Origin: Bosea sp. 29B
GTDB taxonomy: Bacteria > Pseudomonadota > Alphaproteobacteria > Rhizobiales > Beijerinckiaceae
Assembly (NCBI RefSeq): GCF_902506165.1
Contig: NZ_LR733817.1
Span: forward strand, 3,705,937-3,769,936
Length of the DNA: 64,000 nt
Direction: 5' to 3'
The notes beneath the pieces were generated by a model. That model was not told the origin of the DNA, did no database searches, and saw only the letters and a list, made by a program, of their open reading frames with translations. Positions 1 to 9,083 of this stretch are shown piece by piece; the first letter of the stretch is position 1, and every line of letters starts with the position of its first letter. A program made the position numbers and the translations under genes.

Positions 1-693
1 GGAGAGCTGCTCGCCGGGGAGCGTCGCCGGGCGTGGTGAAGGCGCCAGCGCCTCACGGGCCGTGGCGGCGTCGATCATGGCGAGGCGCTTTTCCAGGCTC
101 GCTTGCAGGAAGAGCGGCGTCAGCTCCGACACGGGCAGATCGGCCCGTGCCAACAAGGCAGCGCCGAGAGCCGGCGTGCCCACCGCGCGCGGCAGCAGCA
201 GGTCGAGCGCGGCATGGGGCAGCGATGCGGCCCCGTTCGCGACCAGTGCCGCATCGATCTCCGCGCTGTCGCAGCCGGCGAGTGCGATGCTGGCGCTACT
301 GGTCAGGTCGCGCCGGCCGGCGAGGGCGGTCCTGGCCTCATCATCGCCTTCGTCCGCGATCTCCTCGATCTCGGTCGTGCTGAGCGGCATGTCATGCTTG
401 ATCAGCGCGGCCAGCACCTCGTCCCCGCGGTCGCGCAAGGCAGCGAGCACCTCGCGCGGTGCATGCGGCCAACTCGCGAGCTTGCGGGCGAGGATCGTCG
501 CCGTCGCCTCGTCGACCACGGGGATCAGGGCCTCGGCCATGGCGCGGAAGGCGTCCATGTCCTCCGGAGAGGGGCTGGGCGTCGCCAGGAGCAGATCGGT
601 CTTCACCCGCAGCGCGACCTGGCGCAGGTCGAGCCCGCCATCGCTGGCCAGCCTGGCGAGTTCGGCAAGGTCTGTGGCGATGCGGGACGGCAT
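1..693 (-). CDS. DUF2336 domain protein, 3' end cut by window edge
   Basis: The minus-strand frame is open from an ATG at 693 to position 1 with no stop, so 231 residues are visible and the C-terminus lies outside. The product starts MPSRIATDLAELARLA and is built of short Ala/Leu-rich helices with repeated acidic patches, resembling the HEAT-like DUF2336 proteins of Hyphomicrobiales. No catalytic motif, signal peptide or membrane segment is seen, which suggests a cytoplasmic protein. The role of DUF2336 is not established. The gene is divergent from the small ORF at 872, and the 178 bp between them presumably hold both promoters. Family assignment is by general resemblance. Confidence 0.7.
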   Translation of the reverse strand, partial: MPSRIATDLAELARLASDGGLDLRQVALRVKTDLLLATPSPSPEDMDAFRAMAEALIPVVDEATATILARKLASWPHAPREVLAALRDRGDEVLAALIKHDMPLSTTEIEEIADEGDDEARTALAGRRDLTSSASIALAGCDSAEIDAALVANGAASLPHAALDLLLPRAVGTPALGAALLARADLPVSELTPLFLQASLEKRLAMIDAATAREALAPSPRPATLPGEQLS

Positions 694-871
694 GGGCGAT
701 TCTCGTCGGCGAACTGCACTTTTGCGAAACTTATCCCCGATGCGTTAGCACGGCGTTAACCATGATGGCGCTTGATGATCTTGAGGATGGCTGGCGTGGT
801 TTGTGCAGGCGGCTATCCAGCTTCCGCGTTATCAGCGAATTGGGCGCAGGCGCCAGCAAGGGAGGCGCATC

Positions 872-1072
872 ATGGCAGACGTCATTCCTTTCGCGCCGCG
901 CAGGCGCTCAGCCAGCCAGGGGACCGCAGCGGCGGGCCCGTTCGGCCAGATCCTGTTCTTCACCGGCGTGCGCTACGAGCGCCAGCACGAGCCGGCCACG
1001 AGCAAGCCGCCCCGGCGCCCGCGCCCTGCCGGCCGCGGTGAGCGCGAGACACGGCGCAGGCGTCCCGGGTGA
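872..1072 (+). CDS. Small basic hypothetical protein (66 aa)
   Basis: An ATG at 872 follows a purine-rich GGGAGG stretch about 6 bases upstream and gives 66 residues. The N-terminal half contains GQILFFTGVRYER, a stretch I associate with short uncharacterised proteins of related bacteria. The C-terminal half is very rich in Arg and Pro, which would suit nucleic-acid or membrane-surface binding. The stop codon overlaps the GTG start of the lipoprotein gene by four bases (GTGA), so the two are probably translationally coupled. No function can be assigned. Confidence 0.65.
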   Translation: MADVIPFAPRRRSASQGTAAAGPFGQILFFTGVRYERQHEPATSKPPRRPRPAGRGERETRRRRPG

Positions 1073-1836
1073 GAGCTGTCGTCGTCCCGGCGGCGCTGTC
1101 CTGCCTTCTGCTCGCCGGCTGCTCGACCACAGGCGACCTCGGCCGGCCCCGCCCCAACATCCTCGCCGACAAGATCGCGCCGGCGATCGGCGATTGGAGT
1201 GCGCGCTTTCGCGGCGAGGCCTCGTCCTGGTTCCACCTGACGGATGACGAGGAGCAGTTGCGGGCCCGCGCCTGGCGACTCGTCCTGCCTGCGCATGAGC
1301 GCAGCCATTTCGACCGGGAGGTCTCGAAGCTTGCCCACGCCCGCATCCTGCCGGTCGAGGCGCAATCGAACGATGTCTCCGCCTATCACCGCGCTTTGAC
1401 CTCGGGCTCCTTCGCCTCGCAGGCCTCGCGCTACAATCGCCTGGGCGAGGACGCCAATGGCGACCGGCTGCTGCTCGGCCAGTTCCGCGCCAACGCCTTG
1501 CGCGTCATCAATGCCGACCGCGCACGCCTGCGCGTCCTCGACGCCTCGCAACAGGTGTCGCCCGAACAGCGCGATTCGGCCGCCCAGCGCGTCGCCGAGA
1601 ACGAAGGGTTGATGCTCTGGGTTTGCGAGCGGGCGCGCTTCAGGCTGAAGAGCTATCGTTTCTCGCTCGACAATCTGGTCGTCGAAATGCCTTCGCGCGA
1701 GGCGATCCGGGCCGAGCGTGCCATCATGGGCATGGAGAGCGAGCTCGGCCCTGCCTGCAACCTGCCGCTGATCGGCGTCTTCGGCGGCAAGGGCGATGGA
1801 GCGCCGCCGCGCGCTCCCGTCGTCTACAAGGGCTAG
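1069..1836 (+). CDS. Predicted lipoprotein, uncharacterised
   Basis: The product is 255 residues from a GTG that overlaps the stop of the upstream small gene. The N-terminus is a short lipoprotein signal with lipobox LLAGC, so Cys18 would be lipidated and the protein anchored facing the periplasm. The rest is soluble and rich in Arg, Glu and Ala, with predicted helices around residues 50-210 and no recognisable enzyme motif. Coupling to the upstream small protein suggests joint expression. It could be an envelope-maintenance or assembly lipoprotein, but the sequence does not say which. Confidence 0.75.
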   Translation: MRAVVVPAALSCLLLAGCSTTGDLGRPRPNILADKIAPAIGDWSARFRGEASSWFHLTDDEEQLRARAWRLVLPAHERSHFDREVSKLAHARILPVEAQSNDVSAYHRALTSGSFASQASRYNRLGEDANGDRLLLGQFRANALRVINADRARLRVLDASQQVSPEQRDSAAQRVAENEGLMLWVCERARFRLKSYRFSLDNLVVEMPSREAIRAERAIMGMESELGPACNLPLIGVFGGKGDGAPPRAPVVYKG

Positions 1837-1968
1837 CGGCCGGTCGCCGGAGGCCTGCCCTTCGATTGGTCGAAGGCCTTGTCGTTCCGTGCTGCGAAAA
1901 ATGGTTCCCATCTCCCGCGCATTGGGTCTAGCCTGCCGATCATGAGCCGGCGATCGGTGGGGGATCGC

Positions 1969-3024
1969 ATGTCAGTGATGCAAATCAGGTTCGCAGCTTC
2001 GGCCGCCGCGGAAGCGCCTTCCGATCCGCCCGTCGATCATGGCCATCGCCATGAGGCCGGCGTCATCGCGTCGAGCGTCTACGCCCATGGCGTGCGCGTC
2101 GCCGACATCCCGGTCGAGGAAGCCGGAGAATGGTCCCGCAAGGACGGCCATGTCGTCTGGATCGGGCTATTCGAGCCGGAGGCTGCGCTGCTCAAATGCG
2201 TGCAGCAGCAGTTCAACCTGCATCCGCTCGCCGTCGAGGACGCGACCAACGCCCATCAGCGGCCGAAGCTCGAGCAATATGGCGACGCGCTCTTCGTCGT
2301 CGCCCGCACCGCCCAGATGGTCGACAAGCGCATCGCCTTCGGCGAGACGCACATCTTCATCGGCCGTGGCTATATCGTCAGTGTCCGGCACGGCGCCTCG
2401 ACCTCGTACACATCGGTCCGGCAGCATTGGGAGACCTGCCCGACCTCGCTGGCCAAGGGCGAGGACTTCATCCTCTACGCCATCCTCGATTTCATCGTCG
2501 ACAATTACATGCCGGTGCTCGAGGCGATCCATGACGAGGTCGAGGAGATCGAGGACAAGGTCCTCGCCAGGCCGATGACGCGTGCCGACATCGAGCGCCT
2601 TTACATGCTCAGGCGCGACCTCTTGCGCCTGCGCAATGCAGCCGGTCCGCTTGTCGACGTCTGCCAGCGCCTGACCAATGGCAGCGTGCTGCAGGTCCGC
2701 CCGACGCTGGCACCGATGTTCCGCGACGTGACCGACCATGTCCGCACCGTGCAGGAGAAGATCGACAGCCTGCGCGAGGTGCTGGCTTTCGCCTTCGAGG
2801 CGAGCCTGCTCGTCGGCCAGAGCCAGGAAAATTCCATCACCAAGCGGCTCGCCTCCTGGGCGGCCATTCTTGCGGTGCCGACGGCGGTCGCCGGCATCTA
2901 CGGCATGAACTTCAAGAACATGCCGGAACTGGAGATGCATTACGGCTACTACATCGTCCTTGCCTTCATCGTCACCGCCTGCCTGACACTGTTCTGGCGC
3001 TTCAAGCGCAATGGCTGGCTTTGA
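1969..3024 (+). CDS. corA: CorA-type magnesium/cobalt transporter
   Basis: This 351-residue protein has the CorA layout. A large acidic cytoplasmic domain with a long helix comes first (about residues 20-290, including EEIEDKVL), followed by two C-terminal membrane segments. The selectivity signature Gly-Met-Asn is at about residues 312-314 (YGMNFKNMPE) between them. CorA proteins form pentameric inner-membrane channels for Mg2+ and sometimes Co2+ or Ni2+. I chose the ATG at 1969 because GGTGGGGGA lies just upstream. An ATG at 1942 in the same frame would add nine residues. The short basic tail after TM2 (KRNGWL) is typical. Confidence 0.93.
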   Translation: MSVMQIRFAASAAAEAPSDPPVDHGHRHEAGVIASSVYAHGVRVADIPVEEAGEWSRKDGHVVWIGLFEPEAALLKCVQQQFNLHPLAVEDATNAHQRPKLEQYGDALFVVARTAQMVDKRIAFGETHIFIGRGYIVSVRHGASTSYTSVRQHWETCPTSLAKGEDFILYAILDFIVDNYMPVLEAIHDEVEEIEDKVLARPMTRADIERLYMLRRDLLRLRNAAGPLVDVCQRLTNGSVLQVRPTLAPMFRDVTDHVRTVQEKIDSLREVLAFAFEASLLVGQSQENSITKRLASWAAILAVPTAVAGIYGMNFKNMPELEMHYGYYIVLAFIVTACLTLFWRFKRNGWL

Positions 3025-3191
3025 TGGCGGCGATATCGCGCCCTTTCGATGGTCCGGCCAGACACGCCGAGATGCGCGTCATTGACATCGGATACTGCAA
3101 GTTGAACCTTCTGGTTGTGATCGGCCGGCTACGCCGATAGGCGCGCCGGCGGGCACTGCATTGCTGACCTTGGACATGAGGGAGCGAGACA

Positions 3192-4499
3192 ATGGCAGCC
3201 GCGGCGGAAACCAAGAAACGGCCACCGATCACCATGTACGTGCTGATCGGCATGATCCTCGGCGTCATCGTCGGCTATATGTGCAATACGAACTACCCTG
3301 ACCCGAAGGTCGCCGGGCAGATCGCCGACAACATCAATATCATCACCACCGTGTTCCTGCGGCTGATCAAGATGATCATCGGCCCGCTGGTGCTCACGAC
3401 CCTGATCGTCGGCATCGCCCATATGGGCGACACCTCCTCGATCGGCCGTGTCGGCATCAAGGCGCTGGGCTGGTTCATGGTCGCCTCGCTGATCTCGCTG
3501 GCGCTCGGGCTCATCCTGGCGAACCTCCTCCAGCCCGGTCACAATATAGGCCTGCCGCTGCCGGATGTCGGCGCCGCGACCAATCTCAAGACCTCCTCCT
3601 TCACGCTGAAGGATTTCATCACCCATCTCGTGCCGAAATCGGTGGCCGAGGCGCTCGCCACCAACGAGATCCTGCAGATCGTGGTGTTCTCGCTCTTCGC
3701 CGGCGTCGCGCTCGCCTCGATGGGCGAGACCGGCAAGGCCCTGACCGAGATGATCGATCAGATGGCCCATCTGATGCTGAAGATCACCGGCATGGTGATG
3801 TATTTCGCGCCGATCGCGGTGTTCGCCGCCGTCGCTTCGACCATCACCACCCAGGGGCTCGGCATCCTCGTCACCTTCGCCAAGTTCATGGGCTCGTTCT
3901 ATCTTGGCCTGTTCTTGCTCTGGGGGCTGATGGTTCTCGTCGGCTTCCTGATCCTGGGGCCGAGCGTTGCCAGGCTCGTCAGCCTGGTCAAGGAGCCGTT
4001 CCTGATCTCCTTCTCGACGGCGAGCTCGGAGGCGGCCTATCCGAAGATGCTGGAGGCGCTCGACCGCTTCGGCGTCAGCCGCAAGATCTCCAGCTTCATG
4101 CTGCCGATGGGCTATTCCTTCAACCTCGACGGCAGCATGATGTACTGCACCTTCGCCGTGCTGTTCATCGCCCAAGCCTATGGCATCGAACTGTCCTGGG
4201 GCACGCAGATCTCGATGATGCTGCTGCTCATGCTGACCTCGAAGGGCATGGCCGGCGTGCCGCGCGCCTCGCTGGTCGTCATCGCCGCGACCCTGAACCA
4301 GTACAACATTCCCGAAGCCGGGCTGCTGCTGATCATGGGCGTCGACCAGTTCCTCGACATGGGCCGCTCCGCCACCAACGCCGTCGGCAATTCGATCGCG
4401 GTGGCGAGCGTCGCCAAATGGGAGGGGCAGCTCGGCGAGCCGGTCGACGATCCGGCTGTCGCCGGAGCTTCGGCAGCTCTCGCCGGGCAGGCTGCCTGA
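3192..4499 (+). CDS. Dicarboxylate/amino acid:cation symporter (DAACS family)
   Basis: The 435-residue polytopic membrane protein carries the family hallmarks: a serine-rich re-entrant loop (STASSE, about residues 275-280), the GYSFNLDGS segment, and a C-terminal DQFLDMGRSATNAVGN binding segment corresponding to the DctA/GltP ligand site. Such carriers import C4-dicarboxylates or glutamate/aspartate with Na+ or H+. The motifs do not separate the two substrate classes with certainty. The next gene, 62 bp downstream on the same strand, encodes a periplasmic amino-acid binding protein, which favours acidic amino acids. GGGAGCGAGAC precedes the ATG. Confidence 0.9.
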   Translation: MAAAAETKKRPPITMYVLIGMILGVIVGYMCNTNYPDPKVAGQIADNINIITTVFLRLIKMIIGPLVLTTLIVGIAHMGDTSSIGRVGIKALGWFMVASLISLALGLILANLLQPGHNIGLPLPDVGAATNLKTSSFTLKDFITHLVPKSVAEALATNEILQIVVFSLFAGVALASMGETGKALTEMIDQMAHLMLKITGMVMYFAPIAVFAAVASTITTQGLGILVTFAKFMGSFYLGLFLLWGLMVLVGFLILGPSVARLVSLVKEPFLISFSTASSEAAYPKMLEALDRFGVSRKISSFMLPMGYSFNLDGSMMYCTFAVLFIAQAYGIELSWGTQISMMLLLMLTSKGMAGVPRASLVVIAATLNQYNIPEAGLLLIMGVDQFLDMGRSATNAVGNSIAVASVAKWEGQLGEPVDDPAVAGASAALAGQAA

Positions 4500-4527
4500 T
4501 CCGGCAGCCGCTCATCCCGGGATCACA

Positions 4528-4548
4528 GGGCGGCCATGGCGGCCGCCC
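4528..4548 (+). other. Perfect GC-rich hairpin between two transport genes
   Basis: GGGCGGCC, a five-base loop ATGGC, then GGCCGCCC form a perfect 8-bp stem in the 62-bp gap between the symporter and the binding-protein gene. It ends 13 bases before the ATG and no T-run follows. It is therefore more likely a transcript-stability or partial-termination element than a full terminator, and it may modulate the ratio of the two products. The role is inferred only from structure and position. Confidence 0.45.
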
Positions 4549-4561
4549 GAAAGGAGCGACG

Positions 4562-5461
4562 ATGCGACGGCTCTTTGTCGGCCTGATCGCCGTGTTCGGG
4601 TGCCTCGTCGGGGCCGCAGCCTCGGCGCAGACCCAGTCGAATGCGCTCACCGGCACGCTGAAGAAGGCGCGCGATGCCGGGGCGGTGACCATCGGCTATC
4701 GTGAGGCCTCTTTCCCCTTCTCCTATCTCGACGCCAGGCGCGAGCCGATCGGCTATTCGATCGATCTTTGCCGATTGATCGTCGATGCGATGAGCGACGA
4801 GCTCGGCCGCGAGCTGCAGCTGAAATGGGTTCCGGTGACCTCGGCCTCGCGCTTCGACGCGCTGACCAGGGGCGAGATCGACCTCGAATGCGGCTCGACC
4901 ACGCAGAATCGCGAGCGGCAGGCGATCGCAGCCTTCTCGCCGGTGACCTTCGTTGCCGGCACCAAGCTCATGGTCCGCAAGGATGCCGGCATCCGCTCCT
5001 TCCGCGATCTCAGCGGGAAGACCGTGGTCGTGACCGCCGGCACCACCAATGAGAAGGCGATGAACGATCTCCAAACGCGCTTCAAGACCGGCGCCACGAT
5101 CGTCACCACGCCGGACCATGACCAGTCCTTCGCGCAGTTCATGGCCGGCAAGGCCGACGCCTATGCCGGTGACGACATCCTGCTCTACGGCATGATCGCG
5201 CGCGCCAAGGCCGAGGACAAGGTGATGGTCGTCGGCGATTTCCTCTCCTACGACCCCTACGGCATCATGTTCCGCCGCGACGATCCCGCGATGGCGGTCC
5301 TGGTCGACAAGATGTTCCGCAGCATCGCCGAAAGCCGCGAGCTCGAGCACAGCTATAACCGCTGGTTCATGCACAAGCTGCCGGGCGGCGAGCGCCTGCG
5401 CCTGCCGATGAGCGCGCAGCTCGAATCGCTCTTCGGAACGCTGAGCGCGAAGCCGGACTAA
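4562..5461 (+). CDS. Amino acid ABC transporter substrate-binding protein (family 3)
   Basis: The ATG at 4562 follows AAAGGAG and gives 299 residues. A signal peptide ends near Ala22 (AAASA|QTQ). The mature part is a periplasmic type II binding protein: GAVTIGYREASFPFSY at the N-lobe, EIDLECGSTTQNRERQ, and the hinge-proximal SGKTVVVTAGTTNEKAM. These are typical of GltI/AatJ-like glutamate/aspartate binders. No ABC permease or ATPase gene is adjacent, so it is either an orphan partner of a transporter encoded elsewhere or works alongside the upstream symporter. The 3' end overlaps the convergent gene's stop region by four bases. Confidence 0.9.
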   Translation: MRRLFVGLIAVFGCLVGAAASAQTQSNALTGTLKKARDAGAVTIGYREASFPFSYLDARREPIGYSIDLCRLIVDAMSDELGRELQLKWVPVTSASRFDALTRGEIDLECGSTTQNRERQAIAAFSPVTFVAGTKLMVRKDAGIRSFRDLSGKTVVVTAGTTNEKAMNDLQTRFKTGATIVTTPDHDQSFAQFMAGKADAYAGDDILLYGMIARAKAEDKVMVVGDFLSYDPYGIMFRRDDPAMAVLVDKMFRSIAESRELEHSYNRWFMHKLPGGERLRLPMSAQLESLFGTLSAKPD

Positions 5462-6105
5462 TCTGCGAGTCCGCAGGCGACGCCGGTCGCCTGCGCTTCC
5501 GCCTCGCTGCGGTCGAAGGCGCGGCGGACCACCACCCGGGCGACGACGAGCCCTTGCTGCGACGGTGAGACCACGCGCAGCTCCCGCGAGGTCTCGCCTT
5601 CCTCGTCATTGGCCAGCCGCTCGTCGAGCTGTTCCTGCGTCATCACCACGAATTCGAGCACGCCGCGGATCGCGGCCCGGTCGGTGATCGCATAGGCGAC
5701 GCCGCCGCCGCGGCGATGGACGGTGAGGCCGAGCGGCAGCGAGCCGGTGCGCGCCACGACGCGCAGTGGCCCGGCCGAAAGATCGTAGCTGCACACCGCC
5801 GCGACGCTGTTGGGATCGCCATCGAGGATGGCCGGCAAACCCGCAGGTGGCGGCGTAACCAGCTCGGCGCGGCCGTTGGCGCCGAGCGCGGCATAGACCG
5901 TGGCCGCGTCATGTGCGGCCAGGGCCGGGATGCGCAACACGGTGACGATGTGGACGATGCCGGCGAGCAGCAGGCCGGCCAGGGTCAGCAGCGCGAACCG
6001 CAGAAGGCCACTGCCGAGGCGCGCCAGAAAACGGCGCGGCGCGCCTGCGCGGGCTGGGAGGGGCGCCGCGGCCGGCACCTTCAGGCTATCGTCGATCGCG
6101 CTCAC
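5458..6105 (-). CDS. DUF1254-like membrane-anchored protein
   Basis: This 215-residue protein has a Pro/Ala-rich N-terminus, one strong hydrophobic segment at about residues 32-55 (LLTLAGLLLAGIVHIVTVL), and a soluble C-terminal domain probably facing the periplasm. The arrangement and the following HIVTVLRIPALAAHDAATVY stretch resemble the short DUF1254-like proteins found next to DUF1214 genes in Hyphomicrobiales. Its start overlaps the stop of the DUF1214 gene by four bases (ATGA), indicating an operon with coupled translation. No catalytic residues are evident and the function is unknown. Confidence 0.7.
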   Translation of the reverse strand: MSAIDDSLKVPAAAPLPARAGAPRRFLARLGSGLLRFALLTLAGLLLAGIVHIVTVLRIPALAAHDAATVYAALGANGRAELVTPPPAGLPAILDGDPNSVAAVCSYDLSAGPLRVVARTGSLPLGLTVHRRGGGVAYAITDRAAIRGVLEFVVMTQEQLDERLANDEEGETSRELRVVSPSQQGLVVARVVVRRAFDRSEAEAQATGVACGLAD

Positions 6106-6677
6106 CGGCAGTCGACCCTGGTGATGCGGGGCAGGGTATCGGGCCTGAGCTCGCCGGCATGGCTCGAAATCGGCGTGTCGTAGAGGCGCAGGCGCAGCTG
6201 GAAGCGCCCTCCTGCCGGCAGGGGCAGCCAGTTGCCGGTCTCGGGCGTCGTCGCCAGCGCGATGCGCATGCCGCCGCGCTCGCCGCGGATGATCTCGGCA
6301 TCGGTGAAGCTTTCGCGCTCGATCGGCAGCTGCAGGGGCCGGCCCCTCGGATCGGCGACGCCGAGCGACCAGCCGCGCGCCGGCGGTGTCGCCCCGCTGA
6401 CGAGATAGCGGCAGCGCGCATCGAGCGCCTGCCCGGCGTCGTCTTCACCGGCGATCAGCTCCAGCCCCTCGCCGGCGCCGAGCGGCAGGTGCACGCCGCG
6501 CGCCAGATAGGCCCGCATATAGGGATCGATGTCGCGCGCGCCGCTGTTCGGCCAGCTCGTCCAGGCGCCGACCTGGGCGCGGCCGAACCAGGGTCGTTCC
6601 GCCACCGCATAGCGGGCGGAGGTCAGGCCGAGGCCCGCCCCGAGTGCGATCACATAGGCCAGCGGGAGGATGCGCAT
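6102..6677 (-). CDS. DUF1214 domain protein, secreted or membrane-anchored
   Basis: This 191-residue protein has an N-terminal hydrophobic signal or anchor (residues 4-22, LPLAYVIALGAGLGLTSAR). A compact domain follows, containing WTSWPNSGARDIDPYMRAYL, the C..YLVSG..PPARGWSLGVAD block and an ISSHAGELRPDTLPRI C-terminus, all typical of stand-alone DUF1214 proteins. Larger relatives fuse DUF1254 and DUF1214. Here the two halves are separate coupled genes. The biochemical role is not known; the fold suggests a small beta-rich envelope domain. Confidence 0.8.
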   Translation of the reverse strand: MRILPLAYVIALGAGLGLTSARYAVAERPWFGRAQVGAWTSWPNSGARDIDPYMRAYLARGVHLPLGAGEGLELIAGEDDAGQALDARCRYLVSGATPPARGWSLGVADPRGRPLQLPIERESFTDAEIIRGERGGMRIALATTPETGNWLPLPAGGRFQLRLRLYDTPISSHAGELRPDTLPRITRVDCR

Positions 6678-6707
6678 GGAACGATCCGGGGCCGCATGAG
6701 TAGCATG

Positions 6708-8921
6708 CTAGCGTATGGCGGTGAGGCCGGACGCGGCCTCGCGGGCCCCGACCTGGACGGAAGCCCGGGCGGTCCGCGGCACCTCGACCGCCTTGAACAT
6801 CGCGCCGACCGAGGAGAGGACCTCGAAGGATTTGCGCGGCATATGGCCGGCGCTGGCGCGCGCCGCGGCGGCCGGGTCGGTGGCCTTCGCCACCGCCGCC
6901 TTGGCGTCGCCCGGCTGCGGCGTCACGCCCGGGATCGGCTTCAGCTCGATGCCCTGATGCGCGAAGGCCATGATCTCCTTCCAGGTCATCGCCGGCAGCG
7001 AACCGCCGGTCATGTTGTTGGTCTCGGAGGAATCGTCGTTGCCGAACCACACCGCGCCGACGAGGTTGCCGGTGTAGCCGACATACCAGGCGTCCTTGTA
7101 GCCATTGGTCGTGCCGGTCTTGCCGGCACTGACGACGCCGTCGAGCGCGGCGCGCCGGCCGGTGCCGGCCGTCGGAACGGTCGAAAGCATCTGGTTCATC
7201 TCGAAGGCGACCTGCGTGCTCAGCACCTGCGCCGGCTGTGGCTCGTCGCGGTCGTGGCGGTAGATCTCCTCGCCGGCCGAGTTGCGGATGTCGAAGGCGG
7301 CATAGGGCTTGGCGCGCTTGCCGCCACTGGCGAAGACGGCATAGCCGGCGGCCTGTTCGATCACGGTGACCTCGCCGGCGCCGATCGGCAGCGAAACCGT
7401 GTCAGTCAGCGGCGTGGTCAGGCCCATGGCGCGGCAGGTCTCGACGATCTTCATCCGGCCGATTCGGGCGGCGCGGGCCTCGTGCGTCTCGCCGGTCGCT
7501 TTGCCGATCGCGATCGACATCTGCACCGGGATCGTATTGATCGACTTCGCCAGCGCGACCGTCAGCGGCATCGAACCGGCATAGGAGCGCCCGTAATTAT
7601 TCGGGCACCAGTTGCCGATGCAGACCGGCCGGTCGGTGACAACAGTGGTCGGCTTGTAGAGCCCGGCGCTCATCGCCGCCGCGTAGACGTATGGTTTGAA
7701 GGAGGAGCCGGGCTGGCGTAGGCTCGATGTCGCCCGGTTGAACTGGCTCACGCCGTAGTCGCGCCCGCCGACGATGGCGCGCACTGCCCCGTCCGGGTCC
7801 ATGATCACCGCCGCCGCCTGCCTGGCGCGATAGGCCGGCCCGTGCTGGCGCAGGATCGACTCGACCGCCTCGTCGGCGCGCTTCTGGATCGCCGGGTCAT
7901 GCGGGGTCTTGACCGTCAGCACCCGCTCCGGGCCGAGCTTGCCGTCATCGGCGAGCTTGCGGATCTCGTCGAAGGCCCAGTCGAGATAGTAGTCGGGGCT
8001 GGCATCGCGCTTGCGGTCGATCGGCGTCGCCGGGTTGCGCCGGGCGGAATCGACCTGGCCGGCGGTCATGAAGCCGGCATCGACCATGGCGTTCAGCACA
8101 TCGTTGGCGCGCGCCCGCGCGGCCGGCAGGTTGACATGTGGTGCGAACTTTGTCGGCGCCTTGAACAGGCCGGCGAGCATCGCCGCCTCCGCCAGCGTCA
8201 CGTTCTTCACCGACTTGCCGAAATAGTATTCGGCCGCCGCCGCGACGCCGAACGTGCCGCCGCCCATATAGGCGCGGTCGAGATAGAGCTTCAGGATCTC
8301 GTTCTTGGTCAGCCGGTATTCCAGCCAGAGCGAGAGGAAGGCTTCCTTGATCTTGCGATCGAGCGAGCGCTCATTGTTGAGGAAGAGGTTCTTGGCCAAT
8401 TGCTGGGTCAGCGAGGAGCCGCCCTGGACCACGCCCGAGGCGCGGGCGTTGACGGTGATCGCCCGGAAGGTGCCGATCACGTCGATGCCGAAATGGTCGT
8501 AGAAGCGCCGGTCTTCGGTCGCCAGCACCGCCTTGAGCAGGTGGTCGGGGAATTCCTCGAGCTTCAGCGAATCATCGTGGCGGGCGCCGCGATGGCCGAT
8601 CTCGGAACCGTAGCGGTCGAGGAAGGTGACGGCGAAGACCTGGTTCTTCAGCGCCTCCTCGCGCCCTTCGCGGAAGGCGGGGATCGCCAGCATGAGCATC
8701 ACGATCGCGCCGGCGATGCCGACGTTCAGGCCCTCGCTGGCGAATTCGGCCGCGAGCCGTTTCGGGCCGCTGACGGTCAGCCGGTCGGTGATGCTGCGGA
8801 TGCGTTCGTAGATCTCGCCGGCGCGGTGGCCGGCCGCATAGAGCGAGGCGTCGATCCACGAGTCGGCGCTCAGCGCGAGGCGCTTGAGACGGGTCGTCCA
8901 GCTCGCTTTCCTGAACTCCAT
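6708..8921 (-). CDS. Penicillin-binding protein 1A family (bifunctional glycosyltransferase/transpeptidase)
   Basis: The 737-residue product polymerises and cross-links peptidoglycan at the inner membrane. A cytoplasmic N-terminus and one membrane segment (about residues 68-88) precede a GT51 glycosyltransferase domain with ATEDRRFYDHFGID, GGSSLTQQLAKNLF and the EAFLSLWLE stretch. The transpeptidase domain has the active-site serine in GSSFKP (Ser406, Lys409), KSINTIP as the SxN-like motif, and KTGTTNGYKDAW near Lys601. Either the ATG at 8921 or the GTG just before it could start translation; I chose the ATG. The long C-terminal tail (about residues 665-737) is Ala/Pro/Lys-rich and probably disordered. 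Confidence 0.93.
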   Translation of the reverse strand: MEFRKASWTTRLKRLALSADSWIDASLYAAGHRAGEIYERIRSITDRLTVSGPKRLAAEFASEGLNVGIAGAIVMLMLAIPAFREGREEALKNQVFAVTFLDRYGSEIGHRGARHDDSLKLEEFPDHLLKAVLATEDRRFYDHFGIDVIGTFRAITVNARASGVVQGGSSLTQQLAKNLFLNNERSLDRKIKEAFLSLWLEYRLTKNEILKLYLDRAYMGGGTFGVAAAAEYYFGKSVKNVTLAEAAMLAGLFKAPTKFAPHVNLPAARARANDVLNAMVDAGFMTAGQVDSARRNPATPIDRKRDASPDYYLDWAFDEIRKLADDGKLGPERVLTVKTPHDPAIQKRADEAVESILRQHGPAYRARQAAAVIMDPDGAVRAIVGGRDYGVSQFNRATSSLRQPGSSFKPYVYAAAMSAGLYKPTTVVTDRPVCIGNWCPNNYGRSYAGSMPLTVALAKSINTIPVQMSIAIGKATGETHEARAARIGRMKIVETCRAMGLTTPLTDTVSLPIGAGEVTVIEQAAGYAVFASGGKRAKPYAAFDIRNSAGEEIYRHDRDEPQPAQVLSTQVAFEMNQMLSTVPTAGTGRRAALDGVVSAGKTGTTNGYKDAWYVGYTGNLVGAVWFGNDDSSETNNMTGGSLPAMTWKEIMAFAHQGIELKPIPGVTPQPGDAKAAVAKATDPAAAARASAGHMPRKSFEVLSSVGAMFKAVEVPRTARASVQVGAREAASGLTAIR

Positions 8922-9083
8922 CACGGTCGTGGGGCATCCTGAGCCTGCCGCGGGCGCGCGTCCGCGGTGTCCCGGACCGGCCGGCGAAGGCCAGGCCCGA
9001 TCTCAGAAGGTAAGAGCTCGGGGCCGGCAACGGAAGAGGGCGATGGTGCGACTGCACGGCAAAAAGGGCATGCCGCGGGTTGG

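Noticed and set aside
6159..7721. 520-codon plus-strand frame over the DUF1214 and PBP genes
   Set aside because: It spans two real minus-strand genes and their gap; no motif supports it.
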